Shown in pieces: positions 7,258 to 14,362 of a DNA stretch of 18,182 nt. The stretch covers positions 1 through 18,182 of the forward strand of contig JAZQLP010000078.1 in NCBI GenBank assembly GCA_045542755.1. Direction: 5' to 3'. How positions within the stretch are numbered: position 1 is the first letter of the stretch; the number at the start of each line of letters is the position of its first letter. Source of the DNA: JAZQLP01 sp045542755. Lineage in GTDB: Bacteria > Bacillota > Clostridia > Oscillospirales > UBA644. A model generated the notes under the pieces. It did not search any database and had not been told where the DNA came from. It saw only the letters and a list, made by a program, of their open reading frames with translations. A program made the position numbers and the translations under genes.

Positions 7258-7286
7258 TTGACAAAGGGATAAAAATGTTATATAAT
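7258..7286 (+). promoter_or_regulatory. Consensus sigma-A promoter of argS
   Basis: TTGACA (7258-7263), a 17-base spacer and TATAAT (7281-7286) match the consensus exactly. The expected start of transcription is about 30-35 bases before the argS ATG. CCCTT (7255-7259) and AAGGG (7264-7268) form a small dyad around the -35 hexamer. Confidence 0.9.
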
Positions 7287-7326
7287 AATCTATTATAGAA
7301 CAACTATTTAATGAAGGATAAAAGAA

Positions 7327-9096
7327 ATGAAAGCGATAACTAAACTTCTTTCCGAAATAACCAACAAGGCCTTCGCCGACTGCGGATACGAGGGTGAGTT
7401 TGGCGCGGTTACAGTATCGGACCGTCCCGACCTTTGCCAGTTCCAGTGCAACAGCTCCTTTGCCGCCGCAAAGGCTTACAGAAAGGCACCCGTAATGATA
7501 GCCAAGGACGTGGCTGAAAAGCTGACTGCTACGGGCATTTTCGGAAGCGTTGAGGCAGTTGCCCCCGGATTTATAAATATGTCTGTAAACGAGGAGTTTC
7601 TGACCTCCTACGTAAACGACATTATAGAGGACGAAAACACGGGTATTGCCAAGGCTGAAAAGCCCTATACCATTCTGGTTGACTACGGCGGCCCCAACGT
7701 TGCAAAGCCCCTCCACATAGGCCATCTCCGTTCCGCAATAATCGGAGAATCCCTTAAAAGACTTGCAAACAAGCTTGGCCACAATGCCTTTGGCGATATT
7801 CACCTTGGTGACTGGGGTCTCCAGATAGGCCTTATTATCACCGAGCTTAGCCTCCGTATGCCCGAAGAAAGATGCTTTGCAGAGGACTTTGACCCCACAA
7901 AGGACGAGGTTCCCCTGCTCTCCATGGAGCTTCTTAACGAGGTATACCCCACCGCCAGCGCAAAGAGTAAAGAGGACGAGGAGTTTGCGGCTCTTGCCCA
8001 CAAGGCTACCGCAGGGCTTCAGGCAGGCCGTCCCGGATATATTGCTATCTGGAACAGCATTATCAGATCCTCCGTTAAAGACCTTAAGGGCAACTACGAT
8101 AAGCTGGGTGTAAGCTTTGAATACTGGTACGGCGAAAGTGATGCCGACAGATACGTTCCCGAGCTTATCGACATTCTTGAAAGCAAAAATCTCCTCCACG
8201 AAAGTGAGGGCGCAATGGTAGTTGACGTTGCAGAAGAAAGCGACAAAAATCCCCTGCCCCCCGCAATAATCAAAAAGACCGACGGCTCTATCCTTTACGC
8301 AACCACCGACGTTGCAACCCTTCTCCAGCGTCAGAAGGACTTTGCTGCCGACAAGATCTGGTACGTAGTTGACAACCGTCAGGCTCTCCACTTCGTTCAG
8401 GTATTCAGATGCGCTAAAAAGGCCGGCATAATCCCCGAAACCACCGAGCTTGAGCATCTTGGATTCGGTACTATGAACGGTAACGACGGCAAGCCCTTCA
8501 AGACCCGTGCAGGCGGCGTTATGAAGCTTTCCGACCTTATCTCCACCGTTACGGCGGGAGCCCTTGAAAAGCTTGAAGCATCCGAATATATAAAGAGCCT
8601 CTCTGCAGAGGAAAAGGCCGATACAGCCCGTAAGGTTGGCGTAGCGGCAATAAAGTTTGGCGACCTTATCAATCAGAGAGCCAAGGATTATATATTCGAT
8701 ATGGATAAGTTCCTCTCCTTTGAGGGCAAGACGGGTACCTACATTCTTTATACCGTAACCCGTATAAACTCCATTCTTAAGAAGCTGGGTATCTCCCCCG
8801 ATGCGGAAAAGAAGGTTCGCGGAGTATACTCCAAATCCGACGAAAACCTTATGCTCACCCTCAGCCTTTCAAGTGAGCAGTTTACCAGAGCCTTTGCCGA
8901 AAAGGCCCCCAACTACGTTTGCGACAACGCTTACCGCATAGCTTCCGAGTTCTCCTCCTTCTATCACGATAACCGTATTATCGACGAGCCCGACGAGGAC
9001 AAGAAGGAATCCTGGATAGCCCTTATGCTTCTTACCAGAAAGGCTCTCTGCATGCACCTTGACGTGCTTGGTATAGAGCCTGTTGACTCAATGTAA
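7327..9096 (+). CDS. argS: Arginyl-tRNA synthetase
   Basis: A 589-residue class I aminoacyl-tRNA synthetase that charges tRNA-Arg; length fits the bacterial family (~560-590). The N-terminal Add1-type domain (~1-110) is followed by VDYGGPNVAKPLHIGHLRSA, which carries the HIGH signature (His130-His133) with the ArgRS-specific lead-in. The sequence then continues through GDIHLGDWGLQIG. The KMSKS position is degenerate (GGVMKLSDL), as common in ArgRS. The C-terminal DALR anticodon-binding domain includes TGTYILYTVTRINSIL. Start supported by AAGGA 8 bases before the ATG and a perfect promoter at 7258-7286. The HD-domain gene follows 14 bases after the stop, so both are probably on one transcript. 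No T-box leader fits in the short 5' region. Confidence 0.97.
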   Translation: MKAITKLLSEITNKAFADCGYEGEFGAVTVSDRPDLCQFQCNSSFAAAKAYRKAPVMIAKDVAEKLTATGIFGSVEAVAPGFINMSVNEEFLTSYVNDIIEDENTGIAKAEKPYTILVDYGGPNVAKPLHIGHLRSAIIGESLKRLANKLGHNAFGDIHLGDWGLQIGLIITELSLRMPEERCFAEDFDPTKDEVPLLSMELLNEVYPTASAKSKEDEEFAALAHKATAGLQAGRPGYIAIWNSIIRSSVKDLKGNYDKLGVSFEYWYGESDADRYVPELIDILESKNLLHESEGAMVVDVAEESDKNPLPPAIIKKTDGSILYATTDVATLLQRQKDFAADKIWYVVDNRQALHFVQVFRCAKKAGIIPETTELEHLGFGTMNGNDGKPFKTRAGGVMKLSDLISTVTAGALEKLEASEYIKSLSAEEKADTARKVGVAAIKFGDLINQRAKDYIFDMDKFLSFEGKTGTYILYTVTRINSILKKLGISPDAEKKVRGVYSKSDENLMLTLSLSSEQFTRAFAEKAPNYVCDNAYRIASEFSSFYHDNRIIDEPDEDKKESWIALMLLTRKALCMHLDVLGIEPVDSM

Positions 9097-9110
9097 AAAA
9101 ATATTCTGCT

Positions 9111-9764
9111 ATGACAAGAGAAACCAAAGCTCTTATAAAGAGCATGGCCTATGAGGAAATGGAGAAGAAAAGCTCTCACAAGTGGAAGGAACGTGGAAAC
9201 AAGTACTACCACGGCGAGAGGGTGGCATCCATCGCCCTCAGGTTAAGACGGCATCTTTTCCCCGACGTTACCCAGTACGACGATCTTATTGAGGTTGCGG
9301 CCTGGTTTCACGATATAAAAAACGGTGTGGAGATGCACAACGAAAAGGGCGCCGACGTGGTAAGGGAGCTCCTCTCCCCTTTTCTGACAAAGGAAGAGAT
9401 GGATACGGTATACGCCATAATCTACGACCACGACAAGAGAAAGCCCCTTGACAACGACTATCCCTTTTATCTCAAGCTTCATCAGGATGCCGACCTTTTA
9501 GACCATTTTGGCTGCTTTGATATATGGACGGAGATATTTCACGCCTCGGCCATGGGAGCCACGGTGCATTATCTGATAAATTATCTTCAGTTTGACCGCC
9601 CGGGGCAGATGGACTATGAAATAACCCTCTTAAATTACGACATAAGCAAAAAGATAATGACGGATAAAAAGAAGTTCCTCAAGGAGTTTGGGGACAGATT
9701 CCTCGACGAGTGTACCACGGGTATCGCCAACGAGGAAGAGATTTTCGGATATAAAGAAGATTAA
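9111..9764 (+). CDS. HD-domain phosphohydrolase
   Basis: A 217-residue HD-superfamily protein. Metal ligands are seen in order: His34 in YYHGERVA, His67-Asp68 in AAWFHDIK, His107 in IIYDHDKR and Asp126 in LHQDADLLDHFG. Such stand-alone HD proteins hydrolyse nucleotides or phosphoesters; the exact substrate is not predictable. The gene begins 14 bases after argS and has no good ribosome binding site (the upstream sequence is AAAAAAATATTCTGCT), so translation may depend on ribosomes finishing argS, or on a start slightly further in. It ends before a strong terminator. Confidence 0.85.
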   Translation: MTRETKALIKSMAYEEMEKKSSHKWKERGNKYYHGERVASIALRLRRHLFPDVTQYDDLIEVAAWFHDIKNGVEMHNEKGADVVRELLSPFLTKEEMDTVYAIIYDHDKRKPLDNDYPFYLKLHQDADLLDHFGCFDIWTEIFHASAMGATVHYLINYLQFDRPGQMDYEITLLNYDISKKIMTDKKKFLKEFGDRFLDECTTGIANEEEIFGYKED

Positions 9765-9772
9765 CTACTATG

Positions 9773-9810
9773 TAGGCATAGCCCGAGGGTTATGCCTATA
9801 TTTTTATTTT
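9773..9810 (+). terminator. Rho-independent terminator of the argS unit
   Basis: TAGGCATAGCC (9773-9783) pairs with GGTTATGCCTA (9788-9798, one G-U pair) around the loop CGAG, followed by TATTTTTATTTT. The stop codon of the convergent YdcZ-type gene (9796-9798 on the minus strand) lies inside the stem. The minus-strand side lacks a T run, so it mainly serves the plus strand. Confidence 0.9.
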
Positions 9811-10227
9811 AAACAAAATAATTCCACCCACCATAAGAGCAAGGCCGATAAATTCCTTTACGCCGAATGCGGCCTTTTCTGCCCCCAATAGGCCGAAATA
9901 ATCTATAACGGCGGCCACGGTAAGCTGTGAAATCAGAATAACCGAAATGGCGGCGGTGGGAGAAAGCCCCTTTATGGAGAGCATTACGCAGACGGTTATG
10001 ACAAGGCCGAAAACACCGCCCAGAAGATAGAGAGGTTTTTGGCTGAACAGAGCCGAAATATTGCCCTTACCAAAGATAAATGCGGCGATAAGGGAAAGGA
10101 CGAAGGCGCTCCCCTGAACAAAGGCGTTTGCCTCCCAAAGGCCTATCCCCTCCTGAAGACGGGTGTTCATTACCCCCTGAATACTCATGGCGGCTCCCGC
10201 AAGAATAGCAAAAATAAATCCAAGCAT
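9796..10227 (-). CDS. DMT-superfamily small membrane protein, YdcZ (DUF606) type
   Basis: A 143-residue integral membrane protein with five predicted hydrophobic segments (about 1-20, 35-53, 66-86, 89-108, 122-140), the size and plan of the YdcZ/DUF606 branch of the drug/metabolite transporter superfamily. Recognisable parts are the N-terminal AGAAMSIQGVMNTRL, GLSPTAAISVILISQL and the C-terminal GLALMVGGIILF. Substrate unknown. The ATG follows directly on the T run of the upstream gene's terminator; the only ribosome binding site, AAAGGAG, is the 3' arm of that hairpin. It lies downstream of the AEC transporter gene on the same strand, so its expression probably depends on read-through of the hairpin. 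Confidence 0.85.
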   Translation of the reverse strand: MLGFIFAILAGAAMSIQGVMNTRLQEGIGLWEANAFVQGSAFVLSLIAAFIFGKGNISALFSQKPLYLLGGVFGLVITVCVMLSIKGLSPTAAISVILISQLTVAAVIDYFGLLGAEKAAFGVKEFIGLALMVGGIILFKIKI

Positions 10228-10258
10228 AAAAAAACGACTCCTTTCGGAGTCATTTTTT
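10228..10258 (-). terminator. Terminator hairpin overlapping the ydcZ-type ribosome binding site
   Basis: On the minus strand GACTCC (10251-10246), loop GAAA and GGAGTC (10241-10236) are followed by G, seven Ts and at once the ATG of the YdcZ-type gene. The 6-bp stem with a GNRA-like loop terminates the AEC transporter transcript 27 bases after its stop. The GGAG arm is also the only Shine-Dalgarno sequence of the next gene. The plus strand also reads a T-run (ATTTTTT) after the stem. Confidence 0.87.
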
Positions 10259-10278
10259 CCAATATAAAACAGATTATA

Positions 10279-11226
10279 CTATATCAAAAGCAGTAGCGCC
10301 ACGATGGGCATGGTAATGATCGAGCCCACGGTGGTGAAGGCCACGGCCTTTCCCGAGTAGTGGGAGTCGCCGCCGAACATCTCGGCAAAAATGCTTGTTG
10401 CGGTAGCAACGGGGGTGGAGGCGCAGATAAGGGAAATGGTGAGAGCCATCTGTCCCGACTCACCGGAGCAAATACCTGTGACAACGAAGAGCTTCATTAT
10501 ACACCAAATAAGGACGGGGTTTAAGAAGAGCTTGACAAAGAAGAGCTTGTACATACTCAGATCCTTGAATATCTCCCTGAAATCAACGTCGGCAAGGCGT
10601 ATACCTATCATAACCATTGAGAGGGGTGCGATGAGGTTTTTAAAGTTTACCATAAGGTCTATGGCCAACTGAGGAACGTACTGATTAATGGGAAGGAAGA
10701 AGACAAGAAGACCGATATAAATGGGGATCATAGAGGGGTTTATGAATATCTTCTTTGCGGAGAGGTACTTTTTATCCCCCGTATAGATAAGACAGCCCAC
10801 AGACCACTGGAAAATGGAGAAGGGGATGTTGTAGAAGGAGGCGTAGATTGCCGCCTCGGAGCTAAAGAGGGATATTATAAGGGGGATACCCATATAGCCG
10901 TTATTTGCAAAGATTGAGGCAAAGCGTAAAACCTTGCGTTTAGCCTCGTCCTTTTCCCTGAAAAGAAGGAAGGAAAGACCGTAGCAGACAGCGTGGACTA
11001 TGGTGGAGAATATAAATACCCAGATAGAGGTCTTGAGGATCTCGGGAGAGAAATCGGTCATATAAGCCTCTATAAGAAGGGCGGGCTGAGCTACGTATAT
11101 TATAAGATTGGCAATATTTTTTGCGGTGATGCCGTCGGCCATTTTAAACTTACGCATAAGAAAGCCGGGAATCATCATAAGAACCAGCATTAAGACCTTT
11201 ATAAGCAGGTCGAGGGGATTTACCAT
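10279..11226 (-). CDS. AEC-family transporter (auxin efflux carrier-like)
   Basis: A 315-residue membrane protein of the AEC/Mem_trans family with about ten hydrophobic segments in two five-helix halves. Typical features are the N-terminal MMIPGFLMRKFKM, ANLIIYVAQPALLI (~41-54), FANNGYMGIPLI (~108-119) and the C-terminal half with APLSMVMIGIRLAD and ICASTPVATATSIFAEMFGGD. Members export or exchange organic anions such as malate or malonate; the substrate cannot be called. A strong promoter lies upstream (11261-11289) and GAAGG precedes the ATG. It is followed by a terminator and then the YdcZ-type gene. Confidence 0.92.
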   Translation of the reverse strand: MVNPLDLLIKVLMLVLMMIPGFLMRKFKMADGITAKNIANLIIYVAQPALLIEAYMTDFSPEILKTSIWVFIFSTIVHAVCYGLSFLLFREKDEAKRKVLRFASIFANNGYMGIPLIISLFSSEAAIYASFYNIPFSIFQWSVGCLIYTGDKKYLSAKKIFINPSMIPIYIGLLVFFLPINQYVPQLAIDLMVNFKNLIAPLSMVMIGIRLADVDFREIFKDLSMYKLFFVKLFLNPVLIWCIMKLFVVTGICSGESGQMALTISLICASTPVATATSIFAEMFGGDSHYSGKAVAFTTVGSIITMPIVALLLLI

Positions 11227-11260
11227 AAAGCATTAACCTTCTTTATTACAAACTCCAATC

Positions 11261-11289
11261 AGTATACATCATTATGCCGAAATTGTCAA
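11261..11289 (-). promoter_or_regulatory. Sigma-A promoter of the AEC transporter gene
   Basis: On the minus strand TTGACA (11289-11284), a 17-base spacer and TATACT (11266-11261). A dyad ATTGT-CAACA-ACAAT (11282-11296) overlaps the -35 hexamer and could be an operator. Confidence 0.85.
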
Positions 11290-11352
11290 CAACAATGAGG
11301 GCAAAGGGGGCGTGAGTTCGTAAAATATTACTAAAAAAGGGGTATTTTCCCC

Positions 11353-11381
11353 TTGCTTTTATGAATAAATTGTGATAGAAT
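11353..11381 (+). promoter_or_regulatory. Sigma-A promoter of galE
   Basis: TTGCTT (11353-11358), a 17-base spacer and TAGAAT (11376-11381), followed by galE at 11418. AAGGGG (11337-11342) and CCCCTT (11349-11354) form a 6-bp dyad ending in the -35 hexamer, a possible regulatory site. Confidence 0.75.
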
Positions 11382-11417
11382 GAGGGATAGAAAAAATATA
11401 TACGAGAGGAGATAAAT

Positions 11418-12434
11418 ATGAAAGTATTGGTAACCGGCGGCGCAGGATATATAGGAAGTCACACCTGCGTTGAGCTTATAAACGAAGGCCACCAGCCCAT
11501 AATAATAGATAATCTTGACAACAGCAACCAAAAGGCGGTTGACAGAATAAAGGAAATAACGGGCGTTGCTCCCCTTTTCTATAAGGAAGACGTGAGAAAC
11601 GGAGAAGCCCTGGACAGAATATTCAAAGAAAACGAAATTGATGCGGTTATTCATTTTGCAGGTCTCAAGGCTGTGGGCGAATCGGTAAGAGAGCCCCTTG
11701 AATACTACGACAACAACCTCGTAAGCACACTGGTGCTCCTTGAAAAAATGAGAGAATACGGGGTAAAAAAGCTGGTATTCTCCTCCTCGGCCACGGTATA
11801 CGGACTTGTAGAGGAAGAAGGCCCCCTCAAAGAGGAGCTTCCCACCAAGGCCATAAATCCCTACGGATGGACGAAGGTATTTATTGAGCAGATGCTCCGC
11901 GACCTTGCCGCCTCGGACAAAGAGTGGTCGGTAGTGTTACTCCGCTACTTTAACCCTCTCGGCGCCCACAAAAGCGGTCTTATAGGCGAGGACCCCAGCG
12001 GTATTCCCAACAATCTTCTCCCCTATATTGCTCAGGTGGCGGTTGGCAGACTTGAAAGGCTCAACGTTTTTGGCAACGACTACAACACCCCCGACGGTAC
12101 GGGTGTGAGGGACTATATCCACGTCGTAGATCTGGCAAAGGGTCATATAAAAGCCCTTGAATATGCAGAAAAGTCCTGCGGATGCGAGGCCGTGAATCTG
12201 GGCACGGGCAAGGGTTCCTCGGTGCTTGAGGTAAAGGACGCTTTTGAAAGGGTAAGCGGAGTGAAGATACCCTTTGTAATAGGCCCCCGTCGCCCCGGAG
12301 ACCCCGATGCGGTATACGCCGATGTTGAAAAGTCCCAAAGACTTCTCGGCTGGAAGGCTGAAAAGACCCTTGAGGATATGTGCCGAGACTCCTGGAATTG
12401 GCAGAGCAAGAACCCCAACGGATATAAAGAATAA
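11418..12434 (+). CDS. galE: UDP-glucose 4-epimerase
   Basis: A 338-residue extended SDR enzyme that interconverts UDP-glucose and UDP-galactose, with bound NAD; length equals the classical family. TGGAGYIGS (6-14) is the NAD site, IIIDNLDNS (28-36) the adenosine-binding loop and VIHFAGLKAVGES (78-89) a GalE signature. The catalytic set is Ser124 in SSSATVYG and Tyr149 with Lys153 in NPYGWTK; RYFNPLGAH follows. Strong AGAGGAG before the ATG, own promoter and strong terminator, so it is probably a monocistronic unit. Serves the Leloir pathway and supply of UDP-galactose for surface glycans. No galK or galT in the window. Confidence 0.97.
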   Translation: MKVLVTGGAGYIGSHTCVELINEGHQPIIIDNLDNSNQKAVDRIKEITGVAPLFYKEDVRNGEALDRIFKENEIDAVIHFAGLKAVGESVREPLEYYDNNLVSTLVLLEKMREYGVKKLVFSSSATVYGLVEEEGPLKEELPTKAINPYGWTKVFIEQMLRDLAASDKEWSVVLLRYFNPLGAHKSGLIGEDPSGIPNNLLPYIAQVAVGRLERLNVFGNDYNTPDGTGVRDYIHVVDLAKGHIKALEYAEKSCGCEAVNLGTGKGSSVLEVKDAFERVSGVKIPFVIGPRRPGDPDAVYADVEKSQRLLGWKAEKTLEDMCRDSWNWQSKNPNGYKE

Positions 12435-12441
12435 GCATTCG

Positions 12442-12473
12442 TCCCCGATGCAAAAGCATCGGGGATATTTTTT
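12442..12473 (+). terminator. Rho-independent terminator of galE
   Basis: TCCCCGATGC (12442-12451), loop AAAA, GCATCGGGGA (12456-12465), then TATTTTTT. A 10-bp perfect stem 7 bases after the galE stop. Confidence 0.95.
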
Positions 12474-12584
12474 GGTCGGGAATTAGTATCATTTTTTCAA
12501 TTTCGGTGGCAAACCTCCGCAAGATAAGACGAAAAGTGTGTAGAATAATGGAAAATCCCTTAGTCTTCGGTCAACGGCTTTTTG

Positions 12585-12613
12585 TTGCAATCGGTGTGAA
12601 CATCTGCTAAAAT
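12585..12613 (+). promoter_or_regulatory. Candidate sigma-A promoter of spo0A
   Basis: TTGCAA (12585-12590), a 17-base spacer and TAAAAT (12608-12613), about 40 bases before the spo0A start. I found no convincing sigma-H promoter or perfect 0A box in the 218-base gap after galE. Confidence 0.65.
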
Positions 12614-12652
12614 ATATACAGAAAAGAAAATAATCTTCATGAGGTGACCAAA

Positions 12653-13489
12653 ATGTCCACAAACGCACAAACACGAATCGTCATTCTTGACCAGCACAAA
12701 GAGAACAGAAATCTTCTCGAAAAAGCTCTTGCAGACAAAGGATACCACATTCTCGAATCCACCGACAACACCTTTAAGGCTCTTGAAATTTTACGCACAG
12801 AAAAGGTTGACGTCCTTATTATGGACGTTATTTTGGCAAAGACCGACGGAATAGAATTCTTGAAAATCGCGGCGGGATACATAAAACAAGGCAAACCCAA
12901 AATCATAGTATGCTCCCAGATAAAAGCGGAAAACGTAATATCTCAGGCGGTAAGCTACGGAGCAAGCTATTATATGTTCAAGCCCGTAGACGTAAATCTC
13001 CTTGCCGAAAGGGTGGAGCTTCTCACCGCCCCTCCCCTGACGGAAAAGGTTGGAGCTACGAGGAATTTTATCATTGACAGAGGTGAGCCTGCCGACTATG
13101 AGGAAATCGAGTTGAGCCTTGAAAAGCAGATAACCGCCATAATCTCCGACGTAGGAATCCCCGCCCACGTTAAGGGGTATCATTTTGTCAGATACGCCAT
13201 AATCCTCGCATTGAAGAGCCCCGAATCGGTGAACTCCATAACCAAATTCATCTATCCCGAGGTATCGAAGAGGTTTGGGACTACCCCCTCAAGGGTTGAA
13301 AGAGCCATACGCCACGCCATTGAGGTGGCTTGGGAAAGGGGTAATATAGAAACCATAAACAGACTTTTCGGCTACTCGGTGAGTGACGCAAAGGGCAAGC
13401 CCACAAACTCCGAATTTATCGCAATGATTGCCGACAGTCTGCGCCTTGAGGACAGAAGATTCAGAGAGCTTTCAAAGAAAACGTCATAA
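12653..13489 (+). CDS. spo0A: Sporulation master regulator Spo0A
   Basis: A 278-residue response regulator that controls entry into sporulation. The receiver domain (~7-122) has phosphoacceptor Asp58 in VLIMDV, Ser88 and Lys110 in FKPVD. The C-terminal Spo0A-specific DNA-binding domain (~155-275) contains the recognition helix region SRVERAIRHAIEVAW (212-226), nearly identical to known Spo0A. The acidic pocket is unusual: the motif that is normally Asp-Asp reads Asp13-Gln14. The ATG at 12653 is chosen because GAGGTG (12641-12646) stands 6 bases before it; the in-frame GTG at 12644 lies inside that ribosome binding site. It is monocistronic, between galE and a terminator; in many spore formers spo0A instead sits beside spoIVB, which is not here. 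Expected regulation is by phosphorelay or an orphan kinase, neither visible. Confidence 0.96.
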   Translation: MSTNAQTRIVILDQHKENRNLLEKALADKGYHILESTDNTFKALEILRTEKVDVLIMDVILAKTDGIEFLKIAAGYIKQGKPKIIVCSQIKAENVISQAVSYGASYYMFKPVDVNLLAERVELLTAPPLTEKVGATRNFIIDRGEPADYEEIELSLEKQITAIISDVGIPAHVKGYHFVRYAIILALKSPESVNSITKFIYPEVSKRFGTTPSRVERAIRHAIEVAWERGNIETINRLFGYSVSDAKGKPTNSEFIAMIADSLRLEDRRFRELSKKTS

Positions 13490-13494
13490 AAGAA

Positions 13495-13527
13495 AGAAAA
13501 GGACAGTAAAAGCTGTCCTTTTCTCTT
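13495..13527 (+). terminator. Rho-independent terminator of spo0A
   Basis: A 12-bp perfect stem, 13495-13506 with 13513-13524 (core AAAAGGACAG and CTGTCCTTTT), loop TAAAAG, followed by CTTAATTT. It starts 6 bases after the spo0A stop. Confidence 0.9.
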
Positions 13528-13536
13528 AATTTAGGG

Positions 13537-13565
13537 TTGAAATATTCAAAAAAAGATGTTATAAT
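13537..13565 (+). promoter_or_regulatory. Sigma-A promoter of the VUT transporter-SDR operon
   Basis: TTGAAA (13537-13542), a 17-base spacer and TATAAT (13560-13565). The predicted 5' leader is only about 25 bases, with TAGG before the ATG, so there is no room for a riboswitch. Confidence 0.85.
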
Positions 13566-13597
13566 AAGGGGTGTAAAAGAATTAGGGTAGGAAAAAC

Positions 13598-14362
13598 ATG
13601 AACAAAAGTAAAAACAGTTCTATATTAGACTGGGTTAAAAACGAAAGAAAACAAACCAAGATACTCCTCCGCTCCATTCCCGCAACGGTGGTAACGCTCT
13701 TCGTTGTCAGCGTTATATGTATGAATCTGCTGGCAAACAAGACCCTGCTGCAGCTTGAATGGATAGCCCTTGACGGGGGTATTCTCATATCCTGGCTCTC
13801 CTTTATGTGCATGGATATGATAACAAAGCATTTCGGCCCAGGGGCATCAAACAGAATATCCGTACTTGCAGCCCTAATAAATCTACTCACCTGTCTGATA
13901 TTCTTCGTGGCAAGTATAATCCCATCAAATGCTGACGATTACACCGCCTTTGACGGGATATTCGGAGGAACATGGTTTATCCTTTTGGGAAGCACGGTGG
14001 CATTTCTTACATCTGCGGTTATAAATAACGGCCTTAACTGGCTTATAGGCCTTTGCTTTAAGAAAAATCCCGACGGAAAGCTGGCATATGGGGTAAGAGC
14101 CTACGTATCCACCTTTATGGGGCAGTTTATTGATAATTTTATCTTCTCGTTGATAGTATTCGTCCTCTTTGCCCCTATATTCTGGGACGGATTCCATTGG
14201 ACGGTACTCCAATGCGCCACCTGCGCCATGACGGGTGCGACGGCAGAGCTTATTATGGAGATACTCTTCTCCCCCATAGGATATAAAATAACCAAAAAAT
14301 GGAAAGACCGCAACGTGGGAAAAGAATATATCGACTATATTGAAAAGGGTGAAAGCAAATGA
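13598..14362 (+). CDS. VUT/YhhQ-like membrane protein (possible queuosine precursor transporter)
   Basis: A 254-residue membrane protein with about six hydrophobic segments (roughly 27-46, 60-77, 88-108, 123-150, 165-195, 202-228) and a charged C-terminal tail. Segments resembling the Vut_1 family (YhhQ, queuosine precursor transporter) are the aromatic/acidic LSFMCMDMITKHFG (67-80), the STFMGQFIDNFIFS stretch (171-184) with its buried Asp179, and AELIMEILFSPIGY (216-229). The match is by pattern only. Family members import queuine or preQ1 for tRNA modification. It has its own promoter, and its stop overlaps the start of the next gene (ATGA at 14359-14362), implying translational coupling to a dehydrogenase. 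No preQ1 riboswitch and no queuosine biosynthesis gene is in the window. Confidence 0.68.
   Translation: MNKSKNSSILDWVKNERKQTKILLRSIPATVVTLFVVSVICMNLLANKTLLQLEWIALDGGILISWLSFMCMDMITKHFGPGASNRISVLAALINLLTCLIFFVASIIPSNADDYTAFDGIFGGTWFILLGSTVAFLTSAVINNGLNWLIGLCFKKNPDGKLAYGVRAYVSTFMGQFIDNFIFSLIVFVLFAPIFWDGFHWTVLQCATCAMTGATAELIMEILFSPIGYKITKKWKDRNVGKEYIDYIEKGESK

Noticed and set aside
7166..7326. T-box leader for argS
   Set aside because: No T-box consensus, specifier stem or antiterminator is present, and the perfect promoter leaves only a 30-35 base leader.
7240..8457. Long open frame antisense to argS (about 400 codons)
   Set aside because: It is an antisense shadow of a strongly conserved gene, with low-complexity Val/Gly/Leu-rich translation, no family motifs and no ribosome binding site.
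12527..12533. Possible 0A box (AGACGAA) upstream of spo0A
   Set aside because: It matches the TGNCGAA consensus at 6 of 7 bases only, which is expected by chance in a 218-base gap, and no second box accompanies it.
12644..12652. GTG start for spo0A three codons upstream of the ATG
   Set aside because: This GTG is part of the GAGGTG ribosome binding site that sits at ideal distance from the ATG at 12653.
13566..13597. preQ1 riboswitch before the YhhQ-like gene
   Set aside because: The leader after the called promoter is only about 25 bases and shows no pseudoknot-forming sequence.
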